NCBI RefSeq assembly: GCF_000172555.1
Contig: NZ_ABOX02000001.1
Coordinates: 290,359 to 354,358, forward strand
From: Pedosphaera parvula Ellin514
Lineage (GTDB): Bacteria > Verrucomicrobiota > Verrucomicrobiia > Limisphaerales > Pedosphaeraceae
Reading direction: 5' to 3'
DNA: 64,000 nucleotides
Of this stretch, positions 47,474-57,168 are shown piece by piece. A model generated the notes under the pieces. That model did no database searches, was not told the origin of the DNA, and saw nothing but the letters and a program-made list of their open reading frames with translations. The translations under genes and the position numbers were made by a program. Positions within the stretch are counted from its first letter, which is position 1. Each line of letters starts with the position of its first letter.

Positions 47474-47616
47474 TGGACTTGTTGGCCCTGCTCACACTGC
47501 GAACGACGGGAAGTTTGCAGTTCGGACAGGCAAGCACTCCATTATTTTCATGCGTAAGATGGTGAGGTTTCAAAAGCTGTAGCTTTTTGAAAATGGGCTG
47601 ATATAAACTGGCACTT

Positions 47617-49389
47617 ATGTCTTCCAAATCGTTCTTCAAATTCGTGCTTGTTTTTGCCCTCTCACTGTTTGGATTTTCCCGCTCTGGCCACGCCCAGGTC
47701 AGCAAGGCACATCAAATTCTCATTGACCGCGGACTCCAGGTGCAGGGGATGGCCGAGGCCGCTATCTTCCATCTCTCCACCTACACGAACGCCCACTACA
47801 CTTCCATTAACTGGGGGTACAGCTCAGACCCATCCCAGGCGCCCGTTTTTCCCTGGTCAGGTTGGGTGAGCGATATCACCAACATGCCGCCCATGGGAAG
47901 CGAGGCACCTTACATGAGCCAACTCGTGAGCTTATCCTTGTCTGACGAACCTTTCTTGAACTCGCAGTTCTATTTCGACAAAATGCTTAATTGGTTCACC
48001 AACGTACAAAACAGCTATCCGAACACAATTCTTTATATCAACAATTGGGGTGGGGAGGTAGAGGATGGACCACTAAGCAGCTTCATTGCACAAGCCAGGC
48101 CGGACATGATCTCATTTGACTTTTATCCCTGGCAATCGGACTACTATACGCATGTCCCATTTGCCTTAAGCCAAACGTGGTATGGCGAACTGCGGCGCTA
48201 TAAGGCATGGGCCAGCGCCTACAACATTCCGTACGGCATTTATCGCCAGACTTTTCATGCGGTGGAGGAGCCTGATCCTACTAATAATGTCCCCGGAAGG
48301 ATCTATCGCGATCCGTCAGCATCGGAAATGCGCCTGAATACTTTTGGCGCCCTGGCTTTTAACGCCAAGATGCTCATCGACTTCACCTACAACTCCGGTG
48401 CATCGTCGCTCTTTGACCGCGATGAGCAAGGACAATGGCATGGCGATACCCTCACCAATGCACTCTACAATGAAATGGTAGATATCAATCAACGCGCTGT
48501 TAATTTTGGCAAGGCATTGGTTTTCCTCAAACCGGTCTATGAAATGCACAATACGAATACCGTCAATCCTCCCCCCGGACCAGGCAGTGACGATCAATAT
48601 TTTCCGAATGGATATTGTACAAGTGTGATGTTTCTTCGTGGGAAGTCCATGAGCGGCAGCGTTACGAATTTTAATCCGCTACCCGACTCCTTTTATAACG
48701 ATCCTTCCTCCGCCACCAATTCCAACCTTATCAATTCCAGCGCTTACAGTTGGTGGGAATTCCCAAAGAACGATCCGTATTTGACCGGCTGGAGCATGAC
48801 CAATAAGGCCGGCGTCATGAACAACGGCCTGCCGGGGGACGTGATTATTTCGTGGTTCCATCCACTGGATGAAATTTATGACGGGACGAACTACACGAAT
48901 GAAGTCTATATGATGGTCGTCAACGCGCTGACCGCCACCAACGGCACTGCGGCGGACTGCATGCAGGAAATCAAACTGACTTTCAGCGGATTAACGGGAG
49001 CCATGACCAATTTAATCATGTTGGATCCGGTTACTGGCCAATGGAAAACGAACGGTTTGCCGGTGTTCAGCACGAAACGCCAACTCACCCTTGACTTGAA
49101 CGGCGGTGACGCGGTCCTATTCAAATTCAATACTGGCGCCCCGTTTGTCGGCCACGTGCCTCCGAGTGCGGTGCGATTGACTGCTACGACCCAGGCAGGC
49201 ACTCCGGGGATCAGCGTTCAAGGAACCGTGGGAGCACATTATCAGTTGCAGACCACGTCGGCACTTCTGGGGGTGAATAATTGGACGACCGTGACCAATC
49301 TGTATCTTCCCACGTCCACCTATGTGTTCACAAACATGCCCTCAGTGAACACTACCAATAGTTATTATCGCGTGGTGGGCATCCCGTAA
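47617..49389 (+). CDS. Secreted glycoside-hydrolase-like (TIM-barrel) protein with C-terminal YR module
   Basis: 590 residues with a signal peptide (cut near GHAQVSKA). Residues of about 40-330 have TIM-barrel-like strands with acidic residues: LSLSDEPFLN (about 107-116), TILYINNWGGEVEDG (about 138-152), MISFDFYPWQSDYY (about 165-178), and KMLIDFTYNSGASS. The pattern recalls glycoside hydrolases of the GH42/agarase-like type, but I cannot assign a family. A beta-sandwich follows, and the C-terminus has YQLQTTSALLGVNNW ... SYYRVVGIP. Substrate unknown. Confidence 0.65.
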   Translation: MSSKSFFKFVLVFALSLFGFSRSGHAQVSKAHQILIDRGLQVQGMAEAAIFHLSTYTNAHYTSINWGYSSDPSQAPVFPWSGWVSDITNMPPMGSEAPYMSQLVSLSLSDEPFLNSQFYFDKMLNWFTNVQNSYPNTILYINNWGGEVEDGPLSSFIAQARPDMISFDFYPWQSDYYTHVPFALSQTWYGELRRYKAWASAYNIPYGIYRQTFHAVEEPDPTNNVPGRIYRDPSASEMRLNTFGALAFNAKMLIDFTYNSGASSLFDRDEQGQWHGDTLTNALYNEMVDINQRAVNFGKALVFLKPVYEMHNTNTVNPPPGPGSDDQYFPNGYCTSVMFLRGKSMSGSVTNFNPLPDSFYNDPSSATNSNLINSSAYSWWEFPKNDPYLTGWSMTNKAGVMNNGLPGDVIISWFHPLDEIYDGTNYTNEVYMMVVNALTATNGTAADCMQEIKLTFSGLTGAMTNLIMLDPVTGQWKTNGLPVFSTKRQLTLDLNGGDAVLFKFNTGAPFVGHVPPSAVRLTATTQAGTPGISVQGTVGAHYQLQTTSALLGVNNWTTVTNLYLPTSTYVFTNMPSVNTTNSYYRVVGIP

Positions 49390-49462
49390 ATCGTTTGGTG
49401 CAGCTTTGTTCCGTGATTGAGAGAATTTAGTTTTCTTTTAAACTTCATTTCCTTAAGCGTTT

Positions 49463-51106
49463 TCATTCCGGAATTTTTCCGGGTTTCCGGTTTGGTTTTG
49501 GATCGTCGTCGCCGGTGAAAGGCGGGCGATCGAATTTTTTGCCATCGCCAACGACTCGAGGGTCGCTTGCATCGGTGAGGGTTTTTAATAATTGCGCTGA
49601 CAACTGGGCTTTGATTTCCGCATACGCAGGCTGGTCGGCAAGGTTCATCACCTCGTCGGGATCTCGGCGGACGTCGTACAGCTCCTCGGCGGGGCGTTTT
49701 CCAAAGGCAACATTATAAAACCATTTCCCTTCGCTTCCGGTGCGGTGTTGAACGAGCCAGGCCTTGGTTGGACTCGCATCCATATCAGCAAAGCCGATGA
49801 ACGTATTATGTTCCAGCGTCTGCTGGGATGGCGTTTCGTTTTCGGTGATGCGACCTGGGGCACCCAGCGGCCAGCGGTCCGGAGCAAAGTTGCGGATGTA
49901 AACAAACTCCGGAGTTCGCAAGGCGCGCATCGGATAGGGCAGGAAACCTTCCCGCGCGGCGGCGACATGCCGTTCGCGCCCGGTAATGACGGTGGTGCGC
50001 GTCGGATCGATTTGACCACTTTTTTCCGATTTCAAAATCGGCAGGAGGCTGCGGCCATATAGTCCTTTTGGCGGTTGAAGGCCACCGATTTCCATGAACG
50101 TTGGGGCGAGGTCAGGGAGGCAGGTGTAATCCTCGACAATGCGACCCGCTTTGCCACCGGGAAGGCGCATTACCAAAGCCACACTCACGCCGTGATCGTA
50201 GAGATTGCATTTGCCGGAAGGGACGCCGGGCATGCCGTGATCGCCACTGATGACGAGGAGCGTGTGATCTGCTTCGCCTGATTCTTCGAGGCGTTTTAGC
50301 AGCACGCCGACATAGGCATCCACGGCCTGACATTCACCCAGGTAATCGGCGACGTCCTCGCGCACCTCGGGTACGTCCGGCAGGAATTTGGGCATTTTGC
50401 CTTTGAGTGAGTCGGGGTCGATGCCCCAGAGTTTTTTGCCTGAGCCTTTGATCCAGGTGCGATGCGTGGTCGTGGGGCCAAAGAAGTAGTGCCACGGCTG
50501 GCCGGGCTTTCGTGCCGCCAGGAAATCGTCAAAATTTCCGCGCACCTGGGAGAGAATTTCTTCGCGAGCCTGCGGTAAGGTCATTCCTTTGCTCACGCGG
50601 TCGGTGGCTTCTTCAGAAAAATTATTGGGTGCACGGCCATGCTTTTCGTAGGCGTATTGCTGTCCGCCAAAAGGGGCGTCGCGTGGAGTCCCCGGGCTCC
50701 AGACCTTGTAACTTTTTCCGATGTGATAACCGGCGTCACGGAGCATCAGCGGGAAGCTGGGAATGGAACTATCCCACACGGCACCCTGCAAAATCGCGCC
50801 GCGCTCGGTGTTGAAAAAGTAACGACCGGAAAGGAGGGAACTGCGGCAAGGAGTGCAGGAGGGGGCATTGACGAACGCATTCTTGAACAGGACACCTTCA
50901 CGGGCCACGCGGTCCACGTTGGGAGTTTTGATGATGTCGTTCAGCGATGCCCGTCCATCCAGCCCGCGATAACAACTTGCGTAACGACCCCAGTCATCGG
51001 CGAAAACAAAAAGAATATTGAGTTTCTTTTGGTCCGCTGCGTGCGAAGGCAGAGCGGTCGCGAATATCGCAAATGCCACAAACAAAAATCTTCGAAATGG
51101 ATGCAT
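49463..51106 (-). CDS. Formylglycine-dependent sulfatase (S1 family, N-sulfoglucosamine sulfohydrolase-like)
   Basis: 547 residues from ATG 51106 (MHPFRRFLFVAF), giving a signal peptide; ATG 51145 would add 13 residues. Metal-binding FADDWGRYAS is at about 36-45, and the formylglycine motif CTPCRSSLLSGR at about 82-93, fitting C-x-P-x-R with the first Cys to be oxidised. LLVISGDHGMPG gives the second metal site. The N-sulfoglucosamine sulfohydrolase subgroup is suggested by overall layout, not proven. Such enzymes remove sulfate from host or algal polysaccharides. A maturase gene is not seen nearby. Confidence 0.9.
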   Translation of the reverse strand: MHPFRRFLFVAFAIFATALPSHAADQKKLNILFVFADDWGRYASCYRGLDGRASLNDIIKTPNVDRVAREGVLFKNAFVNAPSCTPCRSSLLSGRYFFNTERGAILQGAVWDSSIPSFPLMLRDAGYHIGKSYKVWSPGTPRDAPFGGQQYAYEKHGRAPNNFSEEATDRVSKGMTLPQAREEILSQVRGNFDDFLAARKPGQPWHYFFGPTTTHRTWIKGSGKKLWGIDPDSLKGKMPKFLPDVPEVREDVADYLGECQAVDAYVGVLLKRLEESGEADHTLLVISGDHGMPGVPSGKCNLYDHGVSVALVMRLPGGKAGRIVEDYTCLPDLAPTFMEIGGLQPPKGLYGRSLLPILKSEKSGQIDPTRTTVITGRERHVAAAREGFLPYPMRALRTPEFVYIRNFAPDRWPLGAPGRITENETPSQQTLEHNTFIGFADMDASPTKAWLVQHRTGSEGKWFYNVAFGKRPAEELYDVRRDPDEVMNLADQPAYAEIKAQLSAQLLKTLTDASDPRVVGDGKKFDRPPFTGDDDPKPNRKPGKIPE

Positions 51107-51306
51107 GTCATTGAAAAGACGTGGTAACATCTCGCGTGGTTTCATTATTAGCATGTTTGCTGGTGGCTGGTAGTTCAGCAACAGAAAACCGGTGATAATC
51201 TGTGCGGGGGCTTTATGCTGAAATGAGCGAAGTGTAAATAACCAGGGCCAACCACTTTTAAATGTTCGTTGATTACAGTTATGAAAGCCGAAGCTCCAAA
51301 GCTTCG

Positions 51307-52485
51307 TCAGCCCAAAGCCTGCTTTAAATCTGCGATCAAATCATCCACGTCTTCAATACCCACGGAGTAACGGATCAAACCTTCCGGGATACCCATGGCC
51401 GCGCGTTCTTCCGGCGTGCATTCGACGTGGCTGGTGGTGGCGGGTGGTCCCGCGATGGTTTCCACCGCGCCCAGGTTTGCCGCCAGGTGCGCGTGGCGCA
51501 GACGAGGGAGGAAAGCGCGCACGGCGTCGAAGCCGCCTTTCAACATGAAGCTGAGCACGCCACCAAAGCCGCGCATTTGCTGTCGTGCAATCTCATGCTG
51601 TGGATGGGATGACAATCCCGGATAAAAAACCTGTGTGACCGATGGCTGGCTTTCGAGAAACTGCGCGATCTTCAAAGCACTTTCGTTCTGACGGGCAACG
51701 CGAAGCTGCAAGGTCTTCATTCCGCGCAACAACAGGTATGCGGCCATGGGATCGAGAGCCGCGCCGGTGATTTCGCGATGATGATAAACCTGGTGAACCA
51801 GTTCCTTGGAGCCGCAGACCACGCCACCGAGCGCATCGGCATGGCCGCCGAGGAATTTTGTGGCACTGTGCAGCACCAGATCCACGCCCAAGGCCAACGG
51901 ATTTTGATTGATGGGGGTGGCAAAGGTGTTGTCGGCCACGACCAGCGCACCCACCTTGTGGGCAGCTTTTGCGAGGCGGGCGATGTCCATGACCTTGAGC
52001 GTTGGATTGGTTGGGCTTTCCATATAAAGCACTCGGCAACCTTTGGCAATTTCCGCCTCAATCGCTTCGTGATTGGTCGTGTTGCACAGTTCAACCTTGA
52101 TATGAAAGCGGGGGAGAAATTCAAGGAACAACTTGTTGGTCCCACCGTATGTGTCCTTGACCGAAACCACCCGGTCGCCGGGTGAGAGCAGGGTGAACAG
52201 GATGTTGCTGATGGCGGCCATGCCGGTGGCGAAGCTGGTGGCGGCATCGGCACCTTCGAGCAGGCGCACTTTTTCCTCGAATGCCGCCACGGTCGGGTTG
52301 GTGTTGCGACCGTAAATATGACCCGGAGCGCGCCCCAAAGCCACATCCTGCCAAGCATCCACGTCCGGGTAGCCAAATGATACGCTATGCACCACTGGCA
52401 CTTGAGTGGCACCCCACCACAAATTGTTTTCTTCACCCGCCCAGACGGACATGGTCCCGGAACCCAGTGGTTTTTGTTTTGACAT
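51307..52485 (-). CDS. PLP-dependent trans-sulfuration enzyme (cystathionine gamma-synthase/lyase family)
   Basis: 392 residues, full length. PLP Lys lies in LVLHSATKFLGGHADALGG (about residues 199-217), with GRNTNPTVAAFEEKVRLLEG at the N-terminus and SVGIEDVDDLIADL at the C-terminus. The family interconverts homocysteine, cystathionine and cysteine, or cleaves methionine; which reaction applies cannot be told. Monocistronic. There may be a loose sulfur theme with the sulfatase and persulfide genes nearby. Confidence 0.92.
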   Translation of the reverse strand: MSKQKPLGSGTMSVWAGEENNLWWGATQVPVVHSVSFGYPDVDAWQDVALGRAPGHIYGRNTNPTVAAFEEKVRLLEGADAATSFATGMAAISNILFTLLSPGDRVVSVKDTYGGTNKLFLEFLPRFHIKVELCNTTNHEAIEAEIAKGCRVLYMESPTNPTLKVMDIARLAKAAHKVGALVVADNTFATPINQNPLALGVDLVLHSATKFLGGHADALGGVVCGSKELVHQVYHHREITGAALDPMAAYLLLRGMKTLQLRVARQNESALKIAQFLESQPSVTQVFYPGLSSHPQHEIARQQMRGFGGVLSFMLKGGFDAVRAFLPRLRHAHLAANLGAVETIAGPPATTSHVECTPEERAAMGIPEGLIRYSVGIEDVDDLIADLKQALG

Positions 52486-52910
52486 GCGTCAATGCTTAGC
52501 CGCACTCATTCCTGAACAGCAAGTTTCTTTTTACCAACGACTTTGGCAGGATGGGGTTTTGCATGAAAAACGTCAGCCGAGTTATTGGCACCAAACTAAG
52601 TTCTCAGCAGTTTCCTCGCATGGCGAGGCAATTACGCGTCCAATACGTGAGTGGTGACGAAGGGTTTAGTATCCCTGGGCTTGTCGGGGAAGCGCGCAAC
52701 AGCGTTTCGGGGCAGATGAAATTATTCTGAGTAAATAACCTGGGCTGCCTCTTTGTGCCGGTTTGTGTAAATAATTAGGTCCGATCCGTTCACGAGTGCA
52801 ACCGGGCATCTGGCGGAATTGGAAGCAGCAGAGAATCACTGAAGTTTGGAGTGGCAGGAGGCAAGAATTCCTTTGTTTTCCGAGCTGAAAACTGGCAGCA
52901 TTGGCGGTCT
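52486..52910. other. Intergenic region with a dispersed short repeat
   Basis: 425 bases, no gene seen. At 52765-52796 it carries GTGTAAATAATTAGG-TCCGATCCGTTCAC, related to 58878-58908 and, in part, 55055-55070. If the next gene begins at GTG 52851 the gap is shorter. Confidence 0.5.
52765..52796 (+). repeat. Short dispersed repeat, copy 1
   Basis: It shares GTGTAAATAA-TAGG-TCGAxCCGTTCA, with a few mismatches, with 58878-58908. The two copies lie at either end of the plus-strand gene run 52.9-58.8 kb, in direct orientation. Confidence 0.45.
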
Positions 52911-55040
52911 ATGACCGGAAGACTGCGCAAGGATTTGCCGATTGGTCTGTTGCTGGCAACGATTACATTTGTTGCCTATTACGGCGTTCTGCACGCTGGC
53001 TTCAACAATTACGATGACTCTCAATACCTGACAGAGAACCCCGCGATAAAAGCGGGACTGACTGCGGAAAGCGTTGAGTGGGCCTTTACAACCGGATATG
53101 CAGGCAACTGGCATCCGCTTACCTGGTTATCTCACATGCTTGATTGGCAATTGTTTGGGGCGCAGGCCGGTCCGCATCACCTCATTAGTTTGCTATTTCA
53201 TATTGCGAATTCAGTGTTGCTGTTTGTGTTGTTACGAAGCATGACTGGAGCTCTGTGGCGAAGCGCCATTGTCGCAGCTATTTTTGCCTGGCATCCCGTG
53301 CATGTTGAATCGGTGGCCTGGGTGGCGGAACGGAAGGATGTTCTGAGCACGTTTTTTTGGTTGTTAACTCTTTTGGCCTATGTTGCCTATGCGCGTCGTG
53401 GAGGATGGCTACGCTATTGTCTCGTAGTAGTTTGTTTTGTGCTGGGGTTGATGTCGAAGCCAATGGTGGTTACATTGCCACTTATTCTTTTTCTGATGGA
53501 TTTTTGGCCGTTGGAACGCATTAAAATCGGGACATTCTGGAAAACCATGTCATCTTCCGGGTCCACGTCAGGCAATTGGTATCCGGCTGAGTGGAAACGA
53601 TTGGTCCTGGAAAAACTGCCGCTGTTGATCCTAGCGGGAATCAGCAGTTGGATCACCTTGGAGGTTCAGGTTGGGGGTGGCGCCGTTTCGTTGACGAATT
53701 TGACATTATCCGACCGGATTCAAAATGCATTGGTTTCCTATGTCCGCTATTTGGGCAAACTATTTTGGCCACGAAAGCTGGCGGTCTTCTATCCATATCA
53801 TTATGGCTGGAGCTTCTGGCAGGTTGGGGCTGCGGCACTGCTGATTGCTTCTCTGCTTCTCCTCGCGATCTATAAAATGAGGCGAAGCCCATTTCTAATT
53901 ACCGGCTGGCTTTGGTACCTGATAGCGATGGTCCCTGTGATCGGGCTAATCCAGGTGGGAGAACAGTCTATTGCTGATCGTTATACGTATATCCCTTCGA
54001 TTGGCCTTTTCGTAGCGGTTGTCTGGGGAGTCTTGGAACTTTTCAGTTCGTTGCCGCTTCGCAATTGGATTTTAGGAACGGGGACCTCGTTACTCCTGTC
54101 TGCCTGTGTGGTTTGCACGATCATTCAGGTGAGTTACTGGAAAACAAGCGAAACACTCTTCAGCCACGCCTTGGAAGCAACCAAGGACAACGTTGTCGCA
54201 GAGTACAATCTGGGGCAGGCGTTATCCACGGCTGGAAAGATGGATGCTGCCGTGCCACACTATCGCGAAGCCTTGCGAATCCAACCCAACCATGCCAGGG
54301 CACAGAATAACCTTGGACTGGCCCTTTACATGGCCGGGAAGGCTGAAGAAGCCACGCACCACTACAGCGAGGCATTGAAGATTGATCCGAATGCTGAAGA
54401 ATTTCATTTCAATTATGGTCTGGCTCTTGCATCCCTTGGCCGGGTGGATGAGGCAATTGAGCAACATTCGGAATGTGCACGGTTGATGCCTGAACATGCG
54501 GAGAACCATTTTACCCTGGCAAGTTTGTTGGTTCGCAAACAGCAGTTTGAGCCGGCTGTTTTGGAATACTCTGAAACCATCAAGTACAAACCAGAGCATG
54601 TGGGAGCACATTTGGGGCTGGCCCTCGTTCTAAACCAGCTTGGGAGAATTCCAATTGCTGTGGAGCAATATGAAGAAACATTGCGGCTCAGCCCGAATGT
54701 GGTCATCGCACTCAACAATCTGGCCTGGATTTATTCGACTCATCCTGATCAAAGCGTGAGGAATGGAGGGAGGGCTGTTGAATTGGCCCGGCACGCGTGT
54801 GAACTTACCGAAAATCAACAACCGGTGCTCCTTGGGACATTGGGTGCCGCGCTCGCTGAAGCGGGGCAATTTAAGCAGGCCGTTGAGGCAGCAAAGAAGG
54901 CGCAGGCAATGGCAGAGGCAGCCAAAATGCCGGATATAGCAGAAAAAAATGCCAAGCTGGAAAAATTGTATGTTTCCGAAAAGCCTTTCAGAGAAGAGAT
55001 GGCGCTGTTGTCAAATTCTCAGGAGGCCGCGAATCATTGA
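52911..55040 (+). CDS. TMTC-like GT-C membrane protein with C-terminal TPR repeats (paralog 2)
   Basis: 709 residues from ATG 52911; GTG 52851 is possible. The N-terminal half repeats the signatures of the protein at 20476: FNNYDDSQYLT, WAFTTGYAGNWHPLTWLSHM, AWHPVHVESVAWVAERKDVL, LSKPMVVTLP-like. The C-terminal half has six or more TPR units, then a final helical segment. By these shared motifs the two are clear paralogs of the TMTC/DUF1736 type, probably sugar transferases acting on the outside of the membrane. A neighbouring family-2 enzyme is not present here, unlike the GT39 pair at 31.5-34 kb. Confidence 0.8.
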   Translation: MTGRLRKDLPIGLLLATITFVAYYGVLHAGFNNYDDSQYLTENPAIKAGLTAESVEWAFTTGYAGNWHPLTWLSHMLDWQLFGAQAGPHHLISLLFHIANSVLLFVLLRSMTGALWRSAIVAAIFAWHPVHVESVAWVAERKDVLSTFFWLLTLLAYVAYARRGGWLRYCLVVVCFVLGLMSKPMVVTLPLILFLMDFWPLERIKIGTFWKTMSSSGSTSGNWYPAEWKRLVLEKLPLLILAGISSWITLEVQVGGGAVSLTNLTLSDRIQNALVSYVRYLGKLFWPRKLAVFYPYHYGWSFWQVGAAALLIASLLLLAIYKMRRSPFLITGWLWYLIAMVPVIGLIQVGEQSIADRYTYIPSIGLFVAVVWGVLELFSSLPLRNWILGTGTSLLLSACVVCTIIQVSYWKTSETLFSHALEATKDNVVAEYNLGQALSTAGKMDAAVPHYREALRIQPNHARAQNNLGLALYMAGKAEEATHHYSEALKIDPNAEEFHFNYGLALASLGRVDEAIEQHSECARLMPEHAENHFTLASLLVRKQQFEPAVLEYSETIKYKPEHVGAHLGLALVLNQLGRIPIAVEQYEETLRLSPNVVIALNNLAWIYSTHPDQSVRNGGRAVELARHACELTENQQPVLLGTLGAALAEAGQFKQAVEAAKKAQAMAEAAKMPDIAEKNAKLEKLYVSEKPFREEMALLSNSQEAANH

Positions 55041-55121
55041 AGGCTGAGAGGCGGGTCCGTTCACGATGCCGATTCATAAAGTTTCAGAGCGATATAACCA
55101 GGGCAAACTTGAGGGGGTGAT

Positions 55122-56021
55122 GTGAGATCGAAAATGTTGTGGTTGGGGTTGCCAGCAATAGCCGTGGCGGTGGTGTTTGCCTTGCTGTGGCACAGGAGTG
55201 GCATGGCAGCGCGAACAGATGCATCCGCTGTTGCAGACGGGTCTGTGGTGAGGATTCAGACGGGCGAGGAGCGGATGTCGAATGGGGTTCGTTGTGTCTC
55301 GTTCATGTTGGAGTTGGCTCGTGAACTTCCGGAAGGACAGAAAGATTTCAGGAGGCAGCTTACCTCGCTGGCAGGAGTACAGTTTTTTAATGACTGTTTG
55401 ATGGCAAAGATGTCGAAGGGTTACATCACGACCACCACCAATAAGCTTCGGCAAAATTTCTTCAACATGGTGGCGCAAGTATTCACGAATCATATTCCCA
55501 TGGAATTGTCCGGGGAGTTCAACGGCTTGTTGCTCGAACACAATAACGGACCGACGCCGCTGGAAGTGATGGTGCCGGACACTCAGTTGCTCTCGGATTA
55601 TCCGAATCTGGGACTGGCAAATGGTTTCAAGCATGCCTTTGCCGGGCGCAACAGCACGCATGTTACGATTGATGAGCAGTACCGGTGGATATCGCAGTCT
55701 CCGGAACAGGCACAAGTCCTTAAGGCGTTGGAGGCGGCTTTTCAGGAGGCCGGTATTAAGGATGTCGAACAAAGCGATCTCAAGGATACGTGCTTGCTTT
55801 TAGGTGGAGAGAGGGCATTTGCTTTTCGCGCCTTCGGGAAAGAGGATCCGGCAAGGTGTCAAACTCTTGTGGAAGCCGTGGAAAAGGTGCTGAGATGGAG
55901 GTTGGTCAATATGTATGGATTGGATGAGGCAGCGGCGCAGACGGTGGTTAAAGCGGTTTCAAAGGTGCATGTGGATGGGTTTTCCGGTGCCGGGATGCAG
56001 CCGCCGTCGGTTATTAGGTAA
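55122..56021 (+). CDS. Hypothetical exported or membrane-anchored protein
   Basis: 299 residues from GTG 55122, with GAGGGGG four bases before it, which favours GTG over ATG 55134. The N-terminal hydrophobic segment (about 5-25) is a signal anchor. The rest is mixed, with a helical C-terminal half (AQVLKALEAAFQEAGIKDVE). No known domain recognised. It follows the TPR protein by 81 bases. Confidence 0.6.
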   Translation: MRSKMLWLGLPAIAVAVVFALLWHRSGMAARTDASAVADGSVVRIQTGEERMSNGVRCVSFMLELARELPEGQKDFRRQLTSLAGVQFFNDCLMAKMSKGYITTTTNKLRQNFFNMVAQVFTNHIPMELSGEFNGLLLEHNNGPTPLEVMVPDTQLLSDYPNLGLANGFKHAFAGRNSTHVTIDEQYRWISQSPEQAQVLKALEAAFQEAGIKDVEQSDLKDTCLLLGGERAFAFRAFGKEDPARCQTLVEAVEKVLRWRLVNMYGLDEAAAQTVVKAVSKVHVDGFSGAGMQPPSVIR

Positions 56022-56115
56022 TCTAGCTCAATGAGGCTGGCACCTTAGTTGCTTCCGTGATCGTGAGAAAATGCGCAAATCATAAGCGGACGGTTCTGAG
56101 CCTGAATTTTATTAT

Positions 56116-57138
56116 ATGAGAGACAAAATTGTCCTGTTCGTTGCAGTTGCCAGCGTAATTTTCACACTCGATCGCGGCTTTGCTCAAGGCAGCCTCACTC
56201 CTCCCGCTGCGCCGGCGCCGACGATGAAAACGCTTTCGCAAATTGAGCCGCGCACGCCCATATCCGGACCGCTACCCATCAGCATCACCAGCCCGGGTTC
56301 CTATTATCTCACGACCAATCTCACGGGCGTGAGCGGCCAAAATGGCATTACGATCTTGACCAGTAATGTTACTCTTGACCTCAATGGCTTTGCACTTTTG
56401 GGCGTGCCAAGTTCGGGCATTGGCCTCTATATCAATGGCACCTTTACCAATATTACCATGCGCAATGGCATGGTCAGCGGCTGGGGTGGCGACGGGGTCA
56501 ACGGCTATAAGACTGGCTATTCGCGCAATGTCGTTTATGAGAAGCTGAGTGTTTCCACGTGTGCTTCGGGCATTTCGGCCGAAGAGGCGAGCATTATTCG
56601 TGATTGCATGGTATTGAATAATGTCGGCACCGGCATTTATTCTGTCGGCAGTCTTGTCACCGGCTGCGTCGCCCGCGACAACGGTAACTACGGCATCTAT
56701 GTCAACTCCAACAGCAGTACTGGCAGCAGCGCCGTGCGCTCTTGTGTTTCGCACCACAACGCGAACGGCATCTACGCCGACCATTCCACGGTGGCCGACT
56801 GCGACATCATGTTTAACACCGTCAACGGCGTGACCATCGTCTCTTCCTGTCAGATCATCAATAATCGCATCGCAGACAACACCAACAGCGGCAATGGCAT
56901 TGCTCTGGTCTTCAATGGCTCTAAAAACATGGTGGCGAACAACTCGGTGCTCAACAACTCCCAAGGGGTGTATGGTGCGTCTGCTGCGACAAATAATTGC
57001 ATAGTCCAAAACAAGTTCTGCGGCAATGCAACTCCGTATAATATTTGGGCCAACAACATCTTCCCCGCAGTGATCATATCGCCCAGCTCCGGCAACACCT
57101 TTTCCAGCTCCAATCCCTGGATCAACATTTTCTATTGA
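56116..57138 (+). CDS. Secreted right-handed parallel beta-helix protein
   Basis: 340 residues with a signal peptide (cut near GFAQGS). The body has regular turns typical of beta-helices: VTLDLNGFALLG, ITMRNGMVSGWGG, NGIYADHSTVADCD, NNRIADNTNSGNGI. This resembles the NosD/pectate-lyase-like repeat family. Catalytic residues of polysaccharide lyases could not be identified. It may bind or process glycans. It lies 31 bases upstream of the next secreted protein, so the pair are probably co-transcribed. Confidence 0.8.
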   Translation: MRDKIVLFVAVASVIFTLDRGFAQGSLTPPAAPAPTMKTLSQIEPRTPISGPLPISITSPGSYYLTTNLTGVSGQNGITILTSNVTLDLNGFALLGVPSSGIGLYINGTFTNITMRNGMVSGWGGDGVNGYKTGYSRNVVYEKLSVSTCASGISAEEASIIRDCMVLNNVGTGIYSVGSLVTGCVARDNGNYGIYVNSNSSTGSSAVRSCVSHHNANGIYADHSTVADCDIMFNTVNGVTIVSSCQIINNRIADNTNSGNGIALVFNGSKNMVANNSVLNNSQGVYGASAATNNCIVQNKFCGNATPYNIWANNIFPAVIISPSSGNTFSSSNPWINIFY

Positions 57139-57168
57139 TTCTTACAAACCCTGGAAGACATCAATTCT

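Noticed and set aside
47568..47592. Hairpin TTTCAAAAGC/GCTTTTTGAAA as terminator of the regulator gene
   Set aside because: It has weak AT-rich pairing and no T-run after the stem, so termination is not supported.
47466..47705. Minus-strand frame of 79 codons with CPNC
   Set aside because: It overlaps the start of the secreted enzyme gene. The single CxxC has no second zinc pair and the N-terminal half looks non-coding.
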